A stretch of DNA of 64,000 nt from Bradyrhizobium sp. 195 (GCF_023101665.1 NZ_CP082161.1:2604001-2668000); one strand, 5' to 3'. Positions 1-8,808 are shown, counted from the stretch's first letter. The notes: generated by a model from the letters alone, not told the origin. Made by a program: numbers and translations.

Positions 1-676
1 GCTGCGGCACGAGCGCGTTCACCGTCTCGGCTTCGTCGCGGAATTCGAGCCCGGCGATGCCCGACGGCGAGACGATGCCCGCGGTCTCCTTCAAGGTCAG
101 CCCGATGAAGGCGACGGGGATGCCGTCGAATTCCCTGATCTCGTAGGGCGGCAGCACGCTGTTGCCCGTCGCGGTTTCGATGGTGGATGCCGCGAGATAA
201 CGGAATTTGGCGCCCGTGAAGGGGTGCGGTCCCTGGCAGCCGTCGAGGGGATGGCAGCCGCCGTTCTGCATCCTGAGCAGCTCGGTCTTGCCCTCGTCGA
301 ATTCGTGGTTGCCGACCGACGTGATCGCAAGCCCCATCATCGAGAGCGATTCGATCGAGGGCTCGTCGTGAAACATCGCCGACAGGAACGGGCTCGCGCC
401 GATCAGGTCGCCGGCGGCGACGAAGATCGTGTTCTTGTGTCCTTCGCGCAGCTGCTTGACCAGCGTCGCCATGTATTCGGCGCCGCCGGCCGCCACCATC
501 ACCTTCCTGGCCTTATCCTCGGGATCCCCGACGCGGATGCCACCCGGCGGCGGGCGCAGATTGCCGTGGAAATCGTTGATCGCGAGGATGCGCAGCTCGA
601 CTGGCGCGACGGTCTGGGCCGAGGCGGGGAGGGTGCTGGCAAGGGCGAGGGCGGTGAGGAGGGATCGGTATCGCAT
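1..676 (-). CDS. 5'-nucleotidase / UDP-sugar hydrolase family metallophosphoesterase (3' part outside window)
   Basis: The N-terminal 225 codons of a secreted metallophosphoesterase of the UshA/5'-nucleotidase family are visible; the C-terminal part runs off the left edge. A Sec signal peptide (about residues 1-21, ending ASAQ) is followed by the metal-binding motif NDFHGN (about 34-39), then AGDLIGASP and GNHEFDEG, which supply the dinuclear metal ligands. Known members hydrolyse nucleotides or UDP-sugars in the periplasm. The C-terminal substrate-binding domain cannot be seen, so the substrate is open. The start is the ATG just before the signal peptide. A palindromic intergenic repeat lies upstream. 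Confidence 0.9.
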   Translation of the reverse strand, partial: MRYRSLLTALALASTLPASAQTVAPVELRILAINDFHGNLRPPPGGIRVGDPEDKARKVMVAAGGAEYMATLVKQLREGHKNTIFVAAGDLIGASPFLSAMFHDEPSIESLSMMGLAITSVGNHEFDEGKTELLRMQNGGCHPLDGCQGPHPFTGAKFRYLAASTIETATGNSVLPPYEIREFDGIPVAFIGLTLKETAGIVSPSGIAGLEFRDEAETVNALVPQ

Positions 677-722
677 GGAGCCAAGATTAGACATTCCGCG
701 CGAAGTTTTCACGAAGCATCTC

Positions 723-833
723 GCCGTCATTCCGGGGCGACGCGCAGCGTCGAGCCCGGAATCCATTGTGCGGCGGAGTTGGTTGATGAATGGATTCCGG
801 GTTCGCGCCAAGGGCGCGCCCCGGAATGACGGC
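723..833. repeat. Palindromic intergenic repeat
   Basis: GCCGTCATTCCGGGG at 723-737 is repeated as its exact reverse complement at 819-833. Inside, CCCGGAATCCATT is mirrored by AATGGATTCCGGG. The whole unit could fold into one long imperfect hairpin. Such elements are common between genes in Bradyrhizobium and relatives (known). It lies between two minus-strand genes, so it may also affect transcript ends (inference). Confidence 0.8.
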
Positions 834-857
834 GGTAGGTGGAGTGCTGGCTCGTAC

Positions 858-1616
858 CTACCGCTTCTTCCTGTTCGCGAACGCATTGAATGCCGCCACC
901 GCTTCCTCCGATTTCAGCCGCTCGCCGAACAGGTGGCCTTCCTGGTCGATGCGGCGGGTGAGCTCTTCGGCCGGTGTGCGTAGCAGTTTGCGCGAGATCG
1001 CGGCCGCCTCGGCCGGCAGCCGGCAGATCTCGCGCGCCACTTTGCGCGCCTCGACCTCGGTATGTCCCGGCGACACAACGGCGTTGACGAAGCCGGCAGC
1101 ATGCGCGTCTGCGGCGGAAAAAGTCCGCCCCATCACCAGCATCGCGAAGGCGCGCTGGTAGCCCATCGTGTTCGGCATCAAGAGGCTGGCCGCGCCGACC
1201 GGGACAAGTCCGAGATGGATATAGGGTGCGGAGAAGGTCGCAGCGTTCGAGGCTAGCACATAGTCGCAGTGGAATAGCATCACGGTACCCATGCCGATCG
1301 AGGCGCCGTCCACGGCTGCGATGATCGGCTTGGTATTGAGGGCGAGCGAATAGAGAAATTTTGCGCCCTCCGACAGCGTCTCGGGGCGCGAGGTGTCGGC
1401 GTGCATGAAATCGTCGATGTCGTCGCCGGCGGTGAACACGCCGGAGCCACCGGTGATGATCATGCAGCGGATATCAGGGTTGTTCTGCGCGGTGTCGATC
1501 GCGCGGCCCATCTCCCGGTACATGTCCTGGGTGATCGCGTTTTTCTTGCCCGGGCGACGCAGGGTGATCACGCGCGTTCCGCGCTCCTCGGTGATCACGA
1601 TGTTGCCATTCGGCAT
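858..1616 (-). CDS. Enoyl-CoA hydratase/isomerase family protein, catalytic Glu positions not conserved
   Basis: A 252-residue crotonase-fold protein. The N-terminal strand VITLRRPGKKNAI, the oxyanion-hole segment FTAGDDIDDF and DGASIGMGTV are typical of the superfamily. The segment LGLVPVGAASLLMP matches the Delta3-Delta2-enoyl-CoA isomerase signature, but Val-Gly stands where that subfamily has its catalytic Glu, and the hydratase Glu in the GGGxE segment is also absent. CoA-ester binding is likely; the reaction is uncertain. The ATG at 1616 follows a purine-rich stretch (GGGGGGCTCTC); a frame extension upstream adds 17 residues without family character. Confidence 0.8.
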   Translation of the reverse strand: MPNGNIVITEERGTRVITLRRPGKKNAITQDMYREMGRAIDTAQNNPDIRCMIITGGSGVFTAGDDIDDFMHADTSRPETLSEGAKFLYSLALNTKPIIAAVDGASIGMGTVMLFHCDYVLASNAATFSAPYIHLGLVPVGAASLLMPNTMGYQRAFAMLVMGRTFSAADAHAAGFVNAVVSPGHTEVEARKVAREICRLPAEAAAISRKLLRTPAEELTRRIDQEGHLFGERLKSEEAVAAFNAFANRKKR

Positions 1617-1859
1617 GAGAGCCCCCCGCGCTCGCTGCGACGCTCGCCGCTTCGCGAGTCTCGCCAAGCGTCAGCCTACATCATCCCGCAGGCCTGCCAA
1701 TGCGCTGGCTCGATCTTTTCGGCGCCAATTTCCGCACGGCCGGCGCATGGCAGCCGTTGCCGCGGCGCGCCGCAACAATTGGCTACAATGTTTCATTTGA
1801 AAAACCGGTGGTTGTGGTGCACGATCTCACGCGGTTCCATTTGGCCGATTGCTCGATTG

Positions 1860-3095
1860 ATGATTGCCGCAACCCGCGTCGACGAATCCTCGCTGCACTA
1901 CCGCGGCTGGCGCGTCGTGCTGGCCTGCTTCCTGATGGCCTTCTTCATGTTCGGCTTCGGCCTGTACGGCCAGGGCGTCTATCTTGCCGAGCTGCAGCGC
2001 GCTCATGGCTGGCCGGGTACAGTGGTCTCCGCGGCCAGCACTTTCTCGTTCCTCCTGACCTCCGTGCTCGTCATCTTTACCGACGATCTGCTCGCCCGCA
2101 TCGGGTTGCGCTCGCTGATCCTGTGCGGTCTGGTCGCGCTCGGCGCCTCGACGGTGCTGCTGGCGCTGATGCAGACGCCCTGGCAGCTCTATCTCGCCTA
2201 TGGCCTGATGTCGGTCGGCTGGACCGGCATGGGCACCGTGGTGATCGCGACTGTGCTGAATTCCTGGTTCGAACGCCGGCGCGGGCTCGCGCTCAGCCTC
2301 GCGTTCAACGGCGCGACCTGCGGCGGCATCGTCCTCGTTCCGCTGCTGCTGTCGCTGTCGGGGAGCATCGGCTTTCGGTCTGCCATGCTGGCGGCCACGA
2401 CGGCGATGATGGTGCTGGTGCTGCCGGTGGTCGTGATCTTCATCGGCTGGCCGACCGGGATGTCGCTGGCATCGGACGGGCGTTCCTCCGGCGGCGCGGC
2501 CGCACCGGGCCGATCCCGCAGGGCGCTGCTCGCCAACGCGGCGTTCTGGACCATGGTGTTGCCGATCGCCATCGCGCTGCTGGCGCAGATGGGATTCATC
2601 ATCCACCAGGTGACGTTTCTCGAGCCGCTGATCGGCCGCTCCGCGGCAGGACTCGCGGTCACCGTCATGGCGGCGATGGCGGTGGTCGGCCGCCTCTCGC
2701 TCGGCCTGTTCGTCGACCGGCTCGATCCGCGGCTCGCCTGCGCGGCCTCGATGACGAGCCAGGCGGCGGCGCTGTTCGTTCTCCTGCAGAGCACGAACCC
2801 GACGATGCTGCTGCTGTGCTGTGCCGTCTACGGCTTCTCGATCGGCAACATGATCACATTCCCACCCTTGATCATCCAGCGCGAGATCGGCGCCAGCGCC
2901 TTCGCCGCCGCCATGGGGTTGGGCACGTCGATCAGCGGCATCGTCAGCGCCTTCGGTCCAGGCATCGTCGGGCTGGTACGGAGCTTCACCGGCAACTACA
3001 CGACGGCGTTTGCGATGTGCGTGGTGCTGGATCTCGTCGCGGCGGGCATCGTGCTGTGGCGGCCGGGGGGAAGGGCGAAGCTCGCAGCGTCGTAG
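1860..3095 (+). CDS. MFS transporter
   Basis: A 411-residue protein with about 12 hydrophobic helices, starting HYRGWRVVLACFLMAFF. The layout is that of a major facilitator superfamily permease, nearest by eye to the oxalate/formate-antiporter-like and monocarboxylate MFS groups, in which many members move organic acids (inference for substrate). The reading frame is open much further upstream, but that part translates to low-complexity sequence antisense to the enoyl-CoA hydratase gene, so the ATG at 1860 was chosen. It is transcribed divergently from that gene and followed by a palindromic repeat that begins at its stop codon. Confidence 0.85.
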   Translation: MIAATRVDESSLHYRGWRVVLACFLMAFFMFGFGLYGQGVYLAELQRAHGWPGTVVSAASTFSFLLTSVLVIFTDDLLARIGLRSLILCGLVALGASTVLLALMQTPWQLYLAYGLMSVGWTGMGTVVIATVLNSWFERRRGLALSLAFNGATCGGIVLVPLLLSLSGSIGFRSAMLAATTAMMVLVLPVVVIFIGWPTGMSLASDGRSSGGAAAPGRSRRALLANAAFWTMVLPIAIALLAQMGFIIHQVTFLEPLIGRSAAGLAVTVMAAMAVVGRLSLGLFVDRLDPRLACAASMTSQAAALFVLLQSTNPTMLLLCCAVYGFSIGNMITFPPLIIQREIGASAFAAAMGLGTSISGIVSAFGPGIVGLVRSFTGNYTTAFAMCVVLDLVAAGIVLWRPGGRAKLAAS

Positions 3096-3187
3096 CCCGT
3101 AAGGGTGGATTGGCGAAGCGTAATCCAGCTCTTCGGTTCACCAGCAGGCGGGAACGGTGGGTTACGCCTACGCTAACCCACCCTACG
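3091..3187. repeat. Intergenic palindromic repeat of the GTGGGTTACGC type
   Basis: The left arm reads GGGTGGATTGGCGAAGCGTAA, shortened here to its core GGATTGGCGAAGCG, and the right arm carries CGCTAACCCACCCTACG at 3171-3187, with an internal GGTGGGTTACGC. The arms are imperfect reverse complements. This is another element frequently seen between genes in Bradyrhizobium and Rhodopseudomonas (known). It sits between a convergent plus-strand MFS gene and a minus-strand acyl-CoA dehydrogenase gene. Confidence 0.7.
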
Positions 3188-3210
3188 CATCGACGCTCGT
3201 GGCAAGCAGC

Positions 3211-4989
3211 CTAGCCCAGCAACACCGCATCCGCCGCGGCGACCGACTCTGCGCTTTCCGTCACCGTGCGCTCGAGCGCGGGCGCCTGCACCGTGATGTT
3301 CTCGGCGAAGAAGCGTGCGAGCGAGACGTAGCGCGCGGCGTCCGTGTTGCCGTCGGCCTTGGCGGCGACCGCCTCGGAGGCGAGCAGGCAGCCGCCGAGC
3401 GTGGCGCCGAACTGCTGCAGATAAGGCGTCGCACCTGCAAGCGCATCGTTCGGTGCGGATGCAACGCGCTCCAGCAGCCACTTGCTGGTGCGCATCAAGG
3501 CCTCGAGTGCCTCGCGCAGCTTCGCGCCCGTGGTGCCGAAAGCAGGATCGTTGGAGGCCTCGACCTGTTTGATGGTGGCCGCGAGCTCCTCGAGCAGCGC
3601 CCACACGGCAGCGCCGCCATTTGCCGCCAGCTTGCGCGTGACGAGGTCGATCGCCTGGATGCCGTTGGTGCCCTCGTAGATGGCGGTGATGCGGGCATCG
3701 CGATAGTGCTGCGCCGCGCCGGTCTCCTCGATGAAGCCCATGCCGCCGTGGATCTGCACGCCGAGATAGGCGACCTCGTTGCCGATGTCGGTGGAATAGC
3801 CTTTCGCCATCGGCGTCAGCAGCGCCGCGCGCGCGGCGGCATCGGCCCGCACCTTGGGATCCCTGGCGCGCGTCGAGACGTCGATCGCGACCGCCGTCGC
3901 ATAGCAGATGGTGCGCGCGGCGGCCGTCTGCGCCCGCATCCGCATCAGCATGCGCTTGACGTCGGGATGAACGAAGATCGCGTCCGCACCATCGCCCTTG
4001 CTGCCGACGGCGCGGCCCTGCTTGCGCTCCTGGGCATACGACAAGGCCTGCTGATAGGCGCGGTCGGCAACGCCGACGCCCTCCAGGCCGACGCCGAGGC
4101 GGGCCTGGTTCATCATCGTGAACATGCAGCGCATGCCCTGGTTCTCTTCGCCGATCAAAAAGCCGATGGCGCCGCCATGATCGCCCATGGTCATGGTGCA
4201 GGTTGGGGAAGCATGCATGCCGAGCTTGTGCTCGACGCCGCTGGCGAAGATGTCGTTGCGCGCGCCGAGCGAGCCGTCGGCGTTCACCATGAACTTCGGC
4301 ACCAGGAACAGCGAGATCCCTTTGGTGCCGGAGGGCGCATCGGGCAGGCGCGCCAGCACGAAATGCACGATGTTGTCTGTCATGTCGTGCTCGCCATAGG
4401 TGATGAAGATCTTCGTCCCCTTGATGCGATAGGTGCCGTCGGCCTGCTTCTCGGCGCGGGTGCGCAGCGCGCCGACGTCGGAGCCGGCCTGCGGCTCGGT
4501 GAGCTGCATCGTGCCGGTCCACTCGCCGGAGACGAGCTTTTCGAGATAGATCCTCTTCAGCTCGTCGCTGCCATGTGCCTCCAGCGCCTCGATCGCCGAG
4601 GCCGTCAGCAGCGGGCAGAGGCCGAAGGCGACGTTGGCGGCGCTCCAGATCTCGGTGCAGGCGGCGTTGATCGCGAGGGGCAGGCCCTGGCCGCCGAAAT
4701 CTTCGGGGCCGGACACGGCGTTCCAGCCGCCCTCGGTCCAGCGCTTGTAAGCGTCCGGCCAGCCCGGCGCGGTCGTGACCTTGCCGTCGCTGAGCTTGAT
4801 GCCGTGCTCGTCGCCGACCTTGTTGAGCGGGGCCAGCACGTCAGTTGCGAACTTGCCGGCTTCCTCCAGCACGGCCGCGGCGATGTCGGCGTCGAAATCG
4901 CCGTAATGACCGGCTTCCACGGCAGCCTTGAGGCCGGCGCCATGGTTGAGCGACAGCAGCATGTCATTGATCGGCGCGCGGTAGGTCAT
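3211..4989 (-). CDS. Acyl-CoA dehydrogenase, DmdC/FadE-like large type
   Basis: A 592-residue acyl-CoA dehydrogenase, about 200 residues longer than classical ones, as in the 3-methylmercaptopropionyl-CoA dehydrogenase (DmdC)-like subfamily. It has the short N-terminal extension (YRAPINDMLLSLNH), the FAD/substrate segment MQLTEPQAGSDVG (about 160), KIFITYGEHD, and the catalytic-base region IYEGTNGIQAIDLV with the subfamily's Glu. A C-terminal helical domain follows. It oxidises an acyl-CoA to the 2-enoyl-CoA and passes electrons to ETF (known for the family). The acyl chain is not predictable. The gene is monocistronic here. Confidence 0.92.
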   Translation of the reverse strand: MTYRAPINDMLLSLNHGAGLKAAVEAGHYGDFDADIAAAVLEEAGKFATDVLAPLNKVGDEHGIKLSDGKVTTAPGWPDAYKRWTEGGWNAVSGPEDFGGQGLPLAINAACTEIWSAANVAFGLCPLLTASAIEALEAHGSDELKRIYLEKLVSGEWTGTMQLTEPQAGSDVGALRTRAEKQADGTYRIKGTKIFITYGEHDMTDNIVHFVLARLPDAPSGTKGISLFLVPKFMVNADGSLGARNDIFASGVEHKLGMHASPTCTMTMGDHGGAIGFLIGEENQGMRCMFTMMNQARLGVGLEGVGVADRAYQQALSYAQERKQGRAVGSKGDGADAIFVHPDVKRMLMRMRAQTAAARTICYATAVAIDVSTRARDPKVRADAAARAALLTPMAKGYSTDIGNEVAYLGVQIHGGMGFIEETGAAQHYRDARITAIYEGTNGIQAIDLVTRKLAANGGAAVWALLEELAATIKQVEASNDPAFGTTGAKLREALEALMRTSKWLLERVASAPNDALAGATPYLQQFGATLGGCLLASEAVAAKADGNTDAARYVSLARFFAENITVQAPALERTVTESAESVAAADAVLLG

Positions 4990-5092
4990 GTTTCACTCCC
5001 GTAGACAGGTCTTGGCGCCGTATTCCCACGAAACGAAGGCGGTCTCAATGGGCCCGGAGATGGCGCCTGCCCGGAGCGGAGCGACCCGGATG

Positions 5093-5116
5093 TCTCTATA
5101 TAGTCTCTATATAGAG
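5093..5116. promoter_or_regulatory. Tandem TCTCTATATAG repeat upstream of the acyl-CoA dehydrogenase gene
   Basis: TCTCTATATAG occurs twice in direct tandem (5093-5103 and 5104-5114); the second copy is part of the palindrome CTCTATATAGAG (5105-5116). It lies about 105-125 bases upstream of the acyl-CoA dehydrogenase start. The AT-rich symmetry in a GC-rich genome suggests a promoter or operator, but no regulator can be assigned. Confidence 0.35.
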
Positions 5117-5255
5117 TGAGGAGGGGCGGTCGGTGGACCCGTGTGGTATTTTGCCCCTCCAGGCGGTTGAAATGCCGCGCCGCTCCCTATAGACCGGCAG
5201 CGACCGGATGGGAATCCGCGGTAGCCTGATCTTCCGCGGTCCGTCGGTCGCCTGT

Positions 5256-5330
5256 TGGGGCGTAGCCAAGCGGTAAGGCAGCGGATTTTGATTCCGCCAT
5301 TCGGAGGTTCGATCCCTCCCGCCCCAGCCA
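5256..5330 (+). tRNA. tRNA-Gln (anticodon TTG)
   Basis: A complete cloverleaf: acceptor arm TGGGGCG pairs with CGCCCCA (5256-5262 with 5320-5326), discriminator G at 5327 and an encoded CCA at 5328-5330. The anticodon stem is GCGGA/TCCGC, with loop TTTTGAT and anticodon TTG at 5288-5290. The T arm contains GGTTCGATCC. A rho-independent terminator follows 45 bases later. Confidence 0.97.
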
Positions 5331-5374
5331 TGCAGTCCTGCGGTTAGCTAAAGTTTGCAACCTGCGCCTCACGC

Positions 5375-5395
5375 GCCCGGAAATCCGGGCTTTTT
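5375..5395 (+). terminator. Rho-independent terminator of the tRNA-Gln gene
   Basis: GCCCGG (5375-5380) pairs with CCGGGC (5385-5390) across the loop AAAT, and TTTTT follows directly (5391-5395). Orientation and distance fit termination of the tRNA transcript. Confidence 0.85.
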
Positions 5396-5883
5396 CCCCA
5401 TTCAAGTTGGGTCTCCAGGCTCCCGGTCTTGCAATCTTCGGGGCTGAATGGCGGAAAGTCTCCGGCTGTTTCCCGAAAAACTCCTGTTTCGCAGAGACTA
5501 TCGGCGGAGATTGGTCTTGGGCGAAAGCAGTCTCAGCGGGATGTATCTCTTCAAAGAAACGGTACTATCCGACAACGCTACCGCGAACTTTACGGCAGGC
5601 CTACGGCCCGTTAACCATCAGCTCAAGCCGTCGCAGGCCGCGGCGGCACTCCCCAATCTGATCGCAGTTCGCACATTGGCGATAAGTCACAGGTGACATC
5701 GGCATCTCGATTTCGCGCAGATCCACGATGGAGGAAAAGCGACGATCCAGCGACGACGGATGCGAAGGCTGCACCGTTCGTTCGGCGCCGGTGCAACCGA
5801 CCGTGCGGTTTGCAATCTGTCGAAGCCGGCGCCGCCCCGCCTCACGAAATTGTCGGTCGCTAACTCAACGGTAGGCGCGCAGA
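5396..5883. other. Intergenic stretch without a supported gene
   Basis: Several short overlapping frames exist here on the plus strand, but they share no recognisable motif and lack convincing ribosome-binding sites. No repeat or RNA structure stands out. It may be decayed sequence at the edge of the accessory region that follows the tRNA. Confidence 0.5.
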
Positions 5884-6318
5884 TTAGCCGTGATGGTCGA
5901 ATTCGCTGAGGGCAATTCGAACCTCCCGCGCAAAATCAACCAGCGATACGGTGAACGCCGCGACCGCGACAATAAAAAGGATTGCAACGCCGCGCTCGTG
6001 TTGAATTCCGTAGAACGCGCTTACGAACGCCACAACGATCAAAATGCTGGTCGAGATGCTTCCCATTATCGACCAGAAGATGGCGCGGTTGATCATCGCT
6101 GCGCGCCGGACCAGGCGTGGCAGATCGGCTTTCAGCCGGGACCTGATCACGTCTTCGTCGTGAATTCCGTTCAGGTAGATCGTTCTGTCGATGATCCTGT
6201 TCTGGCGGGCTATCAGCAAGGCGATGAACGCTGCCAACGCACCGAGAAGAAACGCGGGGGCTGCCGCCTGCGAGATGACATGCGAGAGCTGACTGACAGT
6301 AGGAGTGTCTGGCAACAT
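5884..6318 (-). CDS. DUF2721 family membrane protein
   Basis: A 144-residue inner-membrane protein with three hydrophobic segments: about residues 20-38 (AFLLGALAAFIALLIA), 80-104 (FWSIMGSISTSILIVVAFVSAF) and 110-128 (VAILFIVAVAAFTVSLV). The central soluble part with ADLPRLVRRAAMINRAIFW matches the DUF2721 family as I know it. Its function is unknown. It stands alone; nothing nearby suggests a partner. Confidence 0.75.
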   Translation of the reverse strand: MLPDTPTVSQLSHVISQAAAPAFLLGALAAFIALLIARQNRIIDRTIYLNGIHDEDVIRSRLKADLPRLVRRAAMINRAIFWSIMGSISTSILIVVAFVSAFYGIQHERGVAILFIVAVAAFTVSLVDFAREVRIALSEFDHHG

Positions 6319-6488
6319 CGGTTCTCACTAGGCTGGCGTTCAAGAATTACCATCGCGCGCCCGAAAAACCGCGCGATCTCTTTGCGTCGAAGTAGTCGCG
6401 CGCAGCTTACGCTCGCTTCGCGCGATTTCTATGTAAAATAGCGGCGGCGAGAGCACGCCCGGCCTATTCGGGGGTCGGAAAGAAAAGC

Positions 6489-6737
6489 TTGCTGGAGCCG
6501 CTATACGCGCTTGGCAACGATATCAGGAATGCGCGGAGCGAGGCCGAGCTGGACGAAACTGAAAGGCCGATCGACGACATTCTGAAAGCAGAGCTTTCCA
6601 GGAATGCGAGCGGGGAGGGCGGCGGTGACAGCAACGAGATGGCCGCGCTCGGTCTTGCGGCGCAAAGGGTTCACTATTTGCTGCAGCAGCGGCGAACGGT
6701 ACTTCGCGGCTCGCCGCAGACTGCAGTTAGTTCTTAG
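6489..6737 (+). CDS. Unrecognised small protein, possibly a C-terminal gene fragment
   Basis: An 82-residue acidic, helical frame starting at a TTG (LEPLYALGNDIRNARSEAEL...). The frame stays open about 50 bases further upstream and reads plausibly there (AYSGVGKKSLLEPLYALG), with no good start codon or ribosome-binding site. That suggests the tail of a longer protein whose front is lost. The charged helical pattern recalls cytoplasmic tails of TAXI/TRAP-type receptors, but I cannot establish this. Its last bases overlap the 3' end of the convergent SphA-like gene. Confidence 0.35.
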   Translation: MLEPLYALGNDIRNARSEAELDETERPIDDILKAELSRNASGEGGGDSNEMAALGLAAQRVHYLLQQRRTVLRGSPQTAVSS

Positions 6738-7800
6738 CGATCCGTCGTGTTGGCGTCACGGTGCTGGCAGGCGCCATCGGTGAGAGCGAGAATGTCAGCC
6801 AGGTATTCCAGCCCGCTGGCCGGTTTTCTGCAGCAAATTCGCCGTATCCTTTCAAATTCAGATAGCCCTGCATGTCGCCAACCGGAAACAAATATCCGAT
6901 CTGCGGACCGACGCCGAGGACACGCGACCGGAAACCACCCAGGATGGGGTGCTGTCCGGAATCGTCGGTGATCTGCTGATACGCATATCCCACGAGGCCG
7001 ACAAAGAGCTGCTTCGAGAGAAACTGCGACGCACCCCAGTCGAGATGGAAGTCGATGCCGCTCCGGTATTGCGTGTCCGGATTCTTGAAATTGTAGGTGA
7101 AGCCCGCGACGGCCGAAAACTCGTGTCCCGTCTGCGGGTTGAAATAGGTGTACCCGCCGCCGCCATCGACGGCGCCGTGGCCGATGCCGAGATTGGCCAG
7201 GCGGTTTGGATCGTAGGCGCCGACGGGAATGTCGCCCGTCACGTAGGTCATGAAGTTGTGGACGCCCTTGTTCCATTTCAGCGTCACCTGCGGATAGAGG
7301 TCGCCGATGGAGGTGACGGAGTCGCCGATGCTTCCGATGCGTGTTGTGGCCAACGGTCCGAACCCCGTCGTCAGCGTGCCGCTAAGATCGGCGGCCGACC
7401 GCCCGAACAGACCGGTCATGCCAACAGCCAATTGTCCGCCCAGCACCGGTGTTGCAAAGGTGTAAGTGGGATTGAGCAGCACCAGATCGGCCTGCGCATT
7501 CAGACGCAGATCCAGGCTGAGGTTTACGGCCGCCGGAAATCGGCCGATCTGAATTTCTCTTGACGCAGCCGCGGCGCCGAACGCCGATACGGTGGTGTGA
7601 TAGTAAACCTCGGCCATGGACCATCCCGGCACCGCGGGTGTTGCGGCAAGACTGCTGAAGCGTCCGGGAAGCCAATAGGAAACGCCGCTTTCGTCGCCGT
7701 AGGCGGCGTCGGATAACGTCGCGGACATCGCCATGATTATACCGACGGCCGAGCAGATCAGCCGGCGATCAGAAATGCGTTCGGGTATGCAGCGCCTCAT
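6727..7800 (-). CDS. SphA/MetA-type outer-membrane protein
   Basis: A 357-residue exported protein: signal peptide (about residues 1-33, ending SDAAYGDES), then GVSYWLPGRFSSLAA and many alternating aromatic beta strands, ending in a C-terminal strand. This is the pattern of the 'MetA-pathway of phenol degradation' or SphA family of outer-membrane beta-barrels, often found beside aromatic or terpenoid catabolic genes. A role in uptake of hydrophobic substrates is suspected for the family, not proven here. The ATG at 7800 follows GGGGGAAG; an upstream in-frame ATG adds 13 residues without a better site. Confidence 0.75.
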   Translation of the reverse strand: MRRCIPERISDRRLICSAVGIIMAMSATLSDAAYGDESGVSYWLPGRFSSLAATPAVPGWSMAEVYYHTTVSAFGAAAASREIQIGRFPAAVNLSLDLRLNAQADLVLLNPTYTFATPVLGGQLAVGMTGLFGRSAADLSGTLTTGFGPLATTRIGSIGDSVTSIGDLYPQVTLKWNKGVHNFMTYVTGDIPVGAYDPNRLANLGIGHGAVDGGGGYTYFNPQTGHEFSAVAGFTYNFKNPDTQYRSGIDFHLDWGASQFLSKQLFVGLVGYAYQQITDDSGQHPILGGFRSRVLGVGPQIGYLFPVGDMQGYLNLKGYGEFAAENRPAGWNTWLTFSLSPMAPASTVTPTRRIAKN

Positions 7801-8106
7801 GTGCTTCCCCCATTGTCCGCTCACGATACTATCCGGCAAGATCGTGAATGTCTCGCCTTGAAGTGGTATACCCTGAAATCGCGTCGCCGTGTTGCCGCGG
7901 GGGCACGCTGTTCTTGATCTACATCGAGGCGTTCGCTCAACTCTCTGCGCAGTCGTCGCTTGAGTTAAAAGCGCTGGATGCGGCGTCGCACGGTTCGCCG
8001 GCTCCCCACTGGAAGACGAGCGTCGCTCCTGCGGTGTCGCTGTATGGGTTCACTCATTTCGAGCGTTGTTCGTAGGATCGTGCCGTAGGGACGTTGCTGG
8101 CATCGA
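7801..8106. other. Intergenic stretch without a supported gene
   Basis: Between two minus-strand genes. A short plus-strand frame (from 7848) has no family character. No repeat, RNA gene or clear promoter was seen. Confidence 0.5.
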
Positions 8107-8421
8107 CTATTGCAACGGCTGTACCTGCGCTGCCATATCTGGAGCGCGGCTCACCCTGTAGGTCGCGTTGCTGCATTTCAGCACCCAGACGGCATGATCG
8201 GGCCGGGAGCGTTTGGCGTCCCTCGTGGCGCGCATGGCCTTGTCACAGACGAAACCCTGCGTGCGGATCTGCGCAGCAAGCATCTCCTTCGGCATTTCTT
8301 CCGCGGCTTGCGCGGGAGACATCATAAGGTCGGTAGGAGACCCGCTTCCGGTCAGCAACGATGCGGCGAAGAGAACAACGCCAGCAAACAGATGAATGGG
8401 CGCGGAGACATTGCGATGCAT
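8107..8421 (-). CDS. Small secreted protein of unknown function
   Basis: A 104-residue protein with an N-terminal signal peptide (about residues 8-35, APIHLFAGVVLFAASLL). The mature part carries two Cys (GFVCDKAM and VLKCSNATYRVS) about 25 residues apart that could form a disulfide. The C-terminal block DHAVWVLKCSNATYRV resembles small exported hypothetical proteins common in Bradyrhizobium (memory, not searched). The start is the ATG at 8421; the frame continues upstream only because it runs into the remains of an HlyD gene. Confidence 0.6.
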   Translation of the reverse strand: MHRNVSAPIHLFAGVVLFAASLLTGSGSPTDLMMSPAQAAEEMPKEMLAAQIRTQGFVCDKAMRATRDAKRSRPDHAVWVLKCSNATYRVSRAPDMAAQVQPLQ

Positions 8422-8480
8422 CAGAGGGCTCCCGACTGTGCGAACGGTGAACTGCTTGAACAACCCGAGAAGCGCATACG

Positions 8481-8808
8481 CGCAGCTTTCGTTAAAGGGT
8501 TGACCATGTACTGCAACGGCGCCGGATCGATCTGAAACAGCACACCGTCCTTCATCACCGGCGCGTTCGGCCTGACCGGGATTGCGACAATTTGTCCCGT
8601 CACTCGGCGTTACTCCCACCACACGGCCGGTCACCGTCACGCGGCCCGACGGCATACGAACATTAAAAAGCGCAAGAAGCGCGTGGATAATATCAAATAC
8701 GCCGAACAACAGCGAGATCGTTCCCGACAACCCGCTCCACCGCACGATTCTGAGCTTCGAGAATATGAGCCAGGGTGCGACGAGGTAGAGGCACAGAATA
8801 ACAACCAT
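8481..8808 (-). pseudogene. Remnant of an HlyD/EmrA-type membrane-fusion protein gene
   Basis: The first frame begins at 8808 with a two-helix membrane N-terminus (VVILCLYLVAPWLIFSKL... and TISLLFGVFDIIHALLALF), then GRVTVTGRVVGVTPS. At about 8600 the homology moves to another frame: VTGQIVAIPVRPN...GVLFQIDPAPLQYMVN, the biotinyl-lipoyl-like start of HlyD adaptor proteins. After about 8481 the similarity stops. So there is one frameshift and loss of the remaining 200-300 residues. An operator-like palindrome survives just upstream (8823-8837). Confidence 0.7.

Noticed and set aside
1401..1859. N-terminal extension of the MFS transporter frame
   Set aside because: The residues are antisense to the enoyl-CoA hydratase gene and lack membrane helices; start placed at 1860.
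3157..5004. 615-residue plus-strand frame opposite the acyl-CoA dehydrogenase
   Set aside because: Arg/Asp/Gly-rich shadow of the real minus-strand gene; no domain of its own.
5256..5330. tRNA-Gln as an att site of an integrated element
   Set aside because: No second copy of the tRNA 3' end and no integrase in the window; kept only as a boundary idea.
5407..5696. Short overlapping plus-strand frames after the tRNA
   Set aside because: Three frames overlap with no start signal or domain; likely chance.
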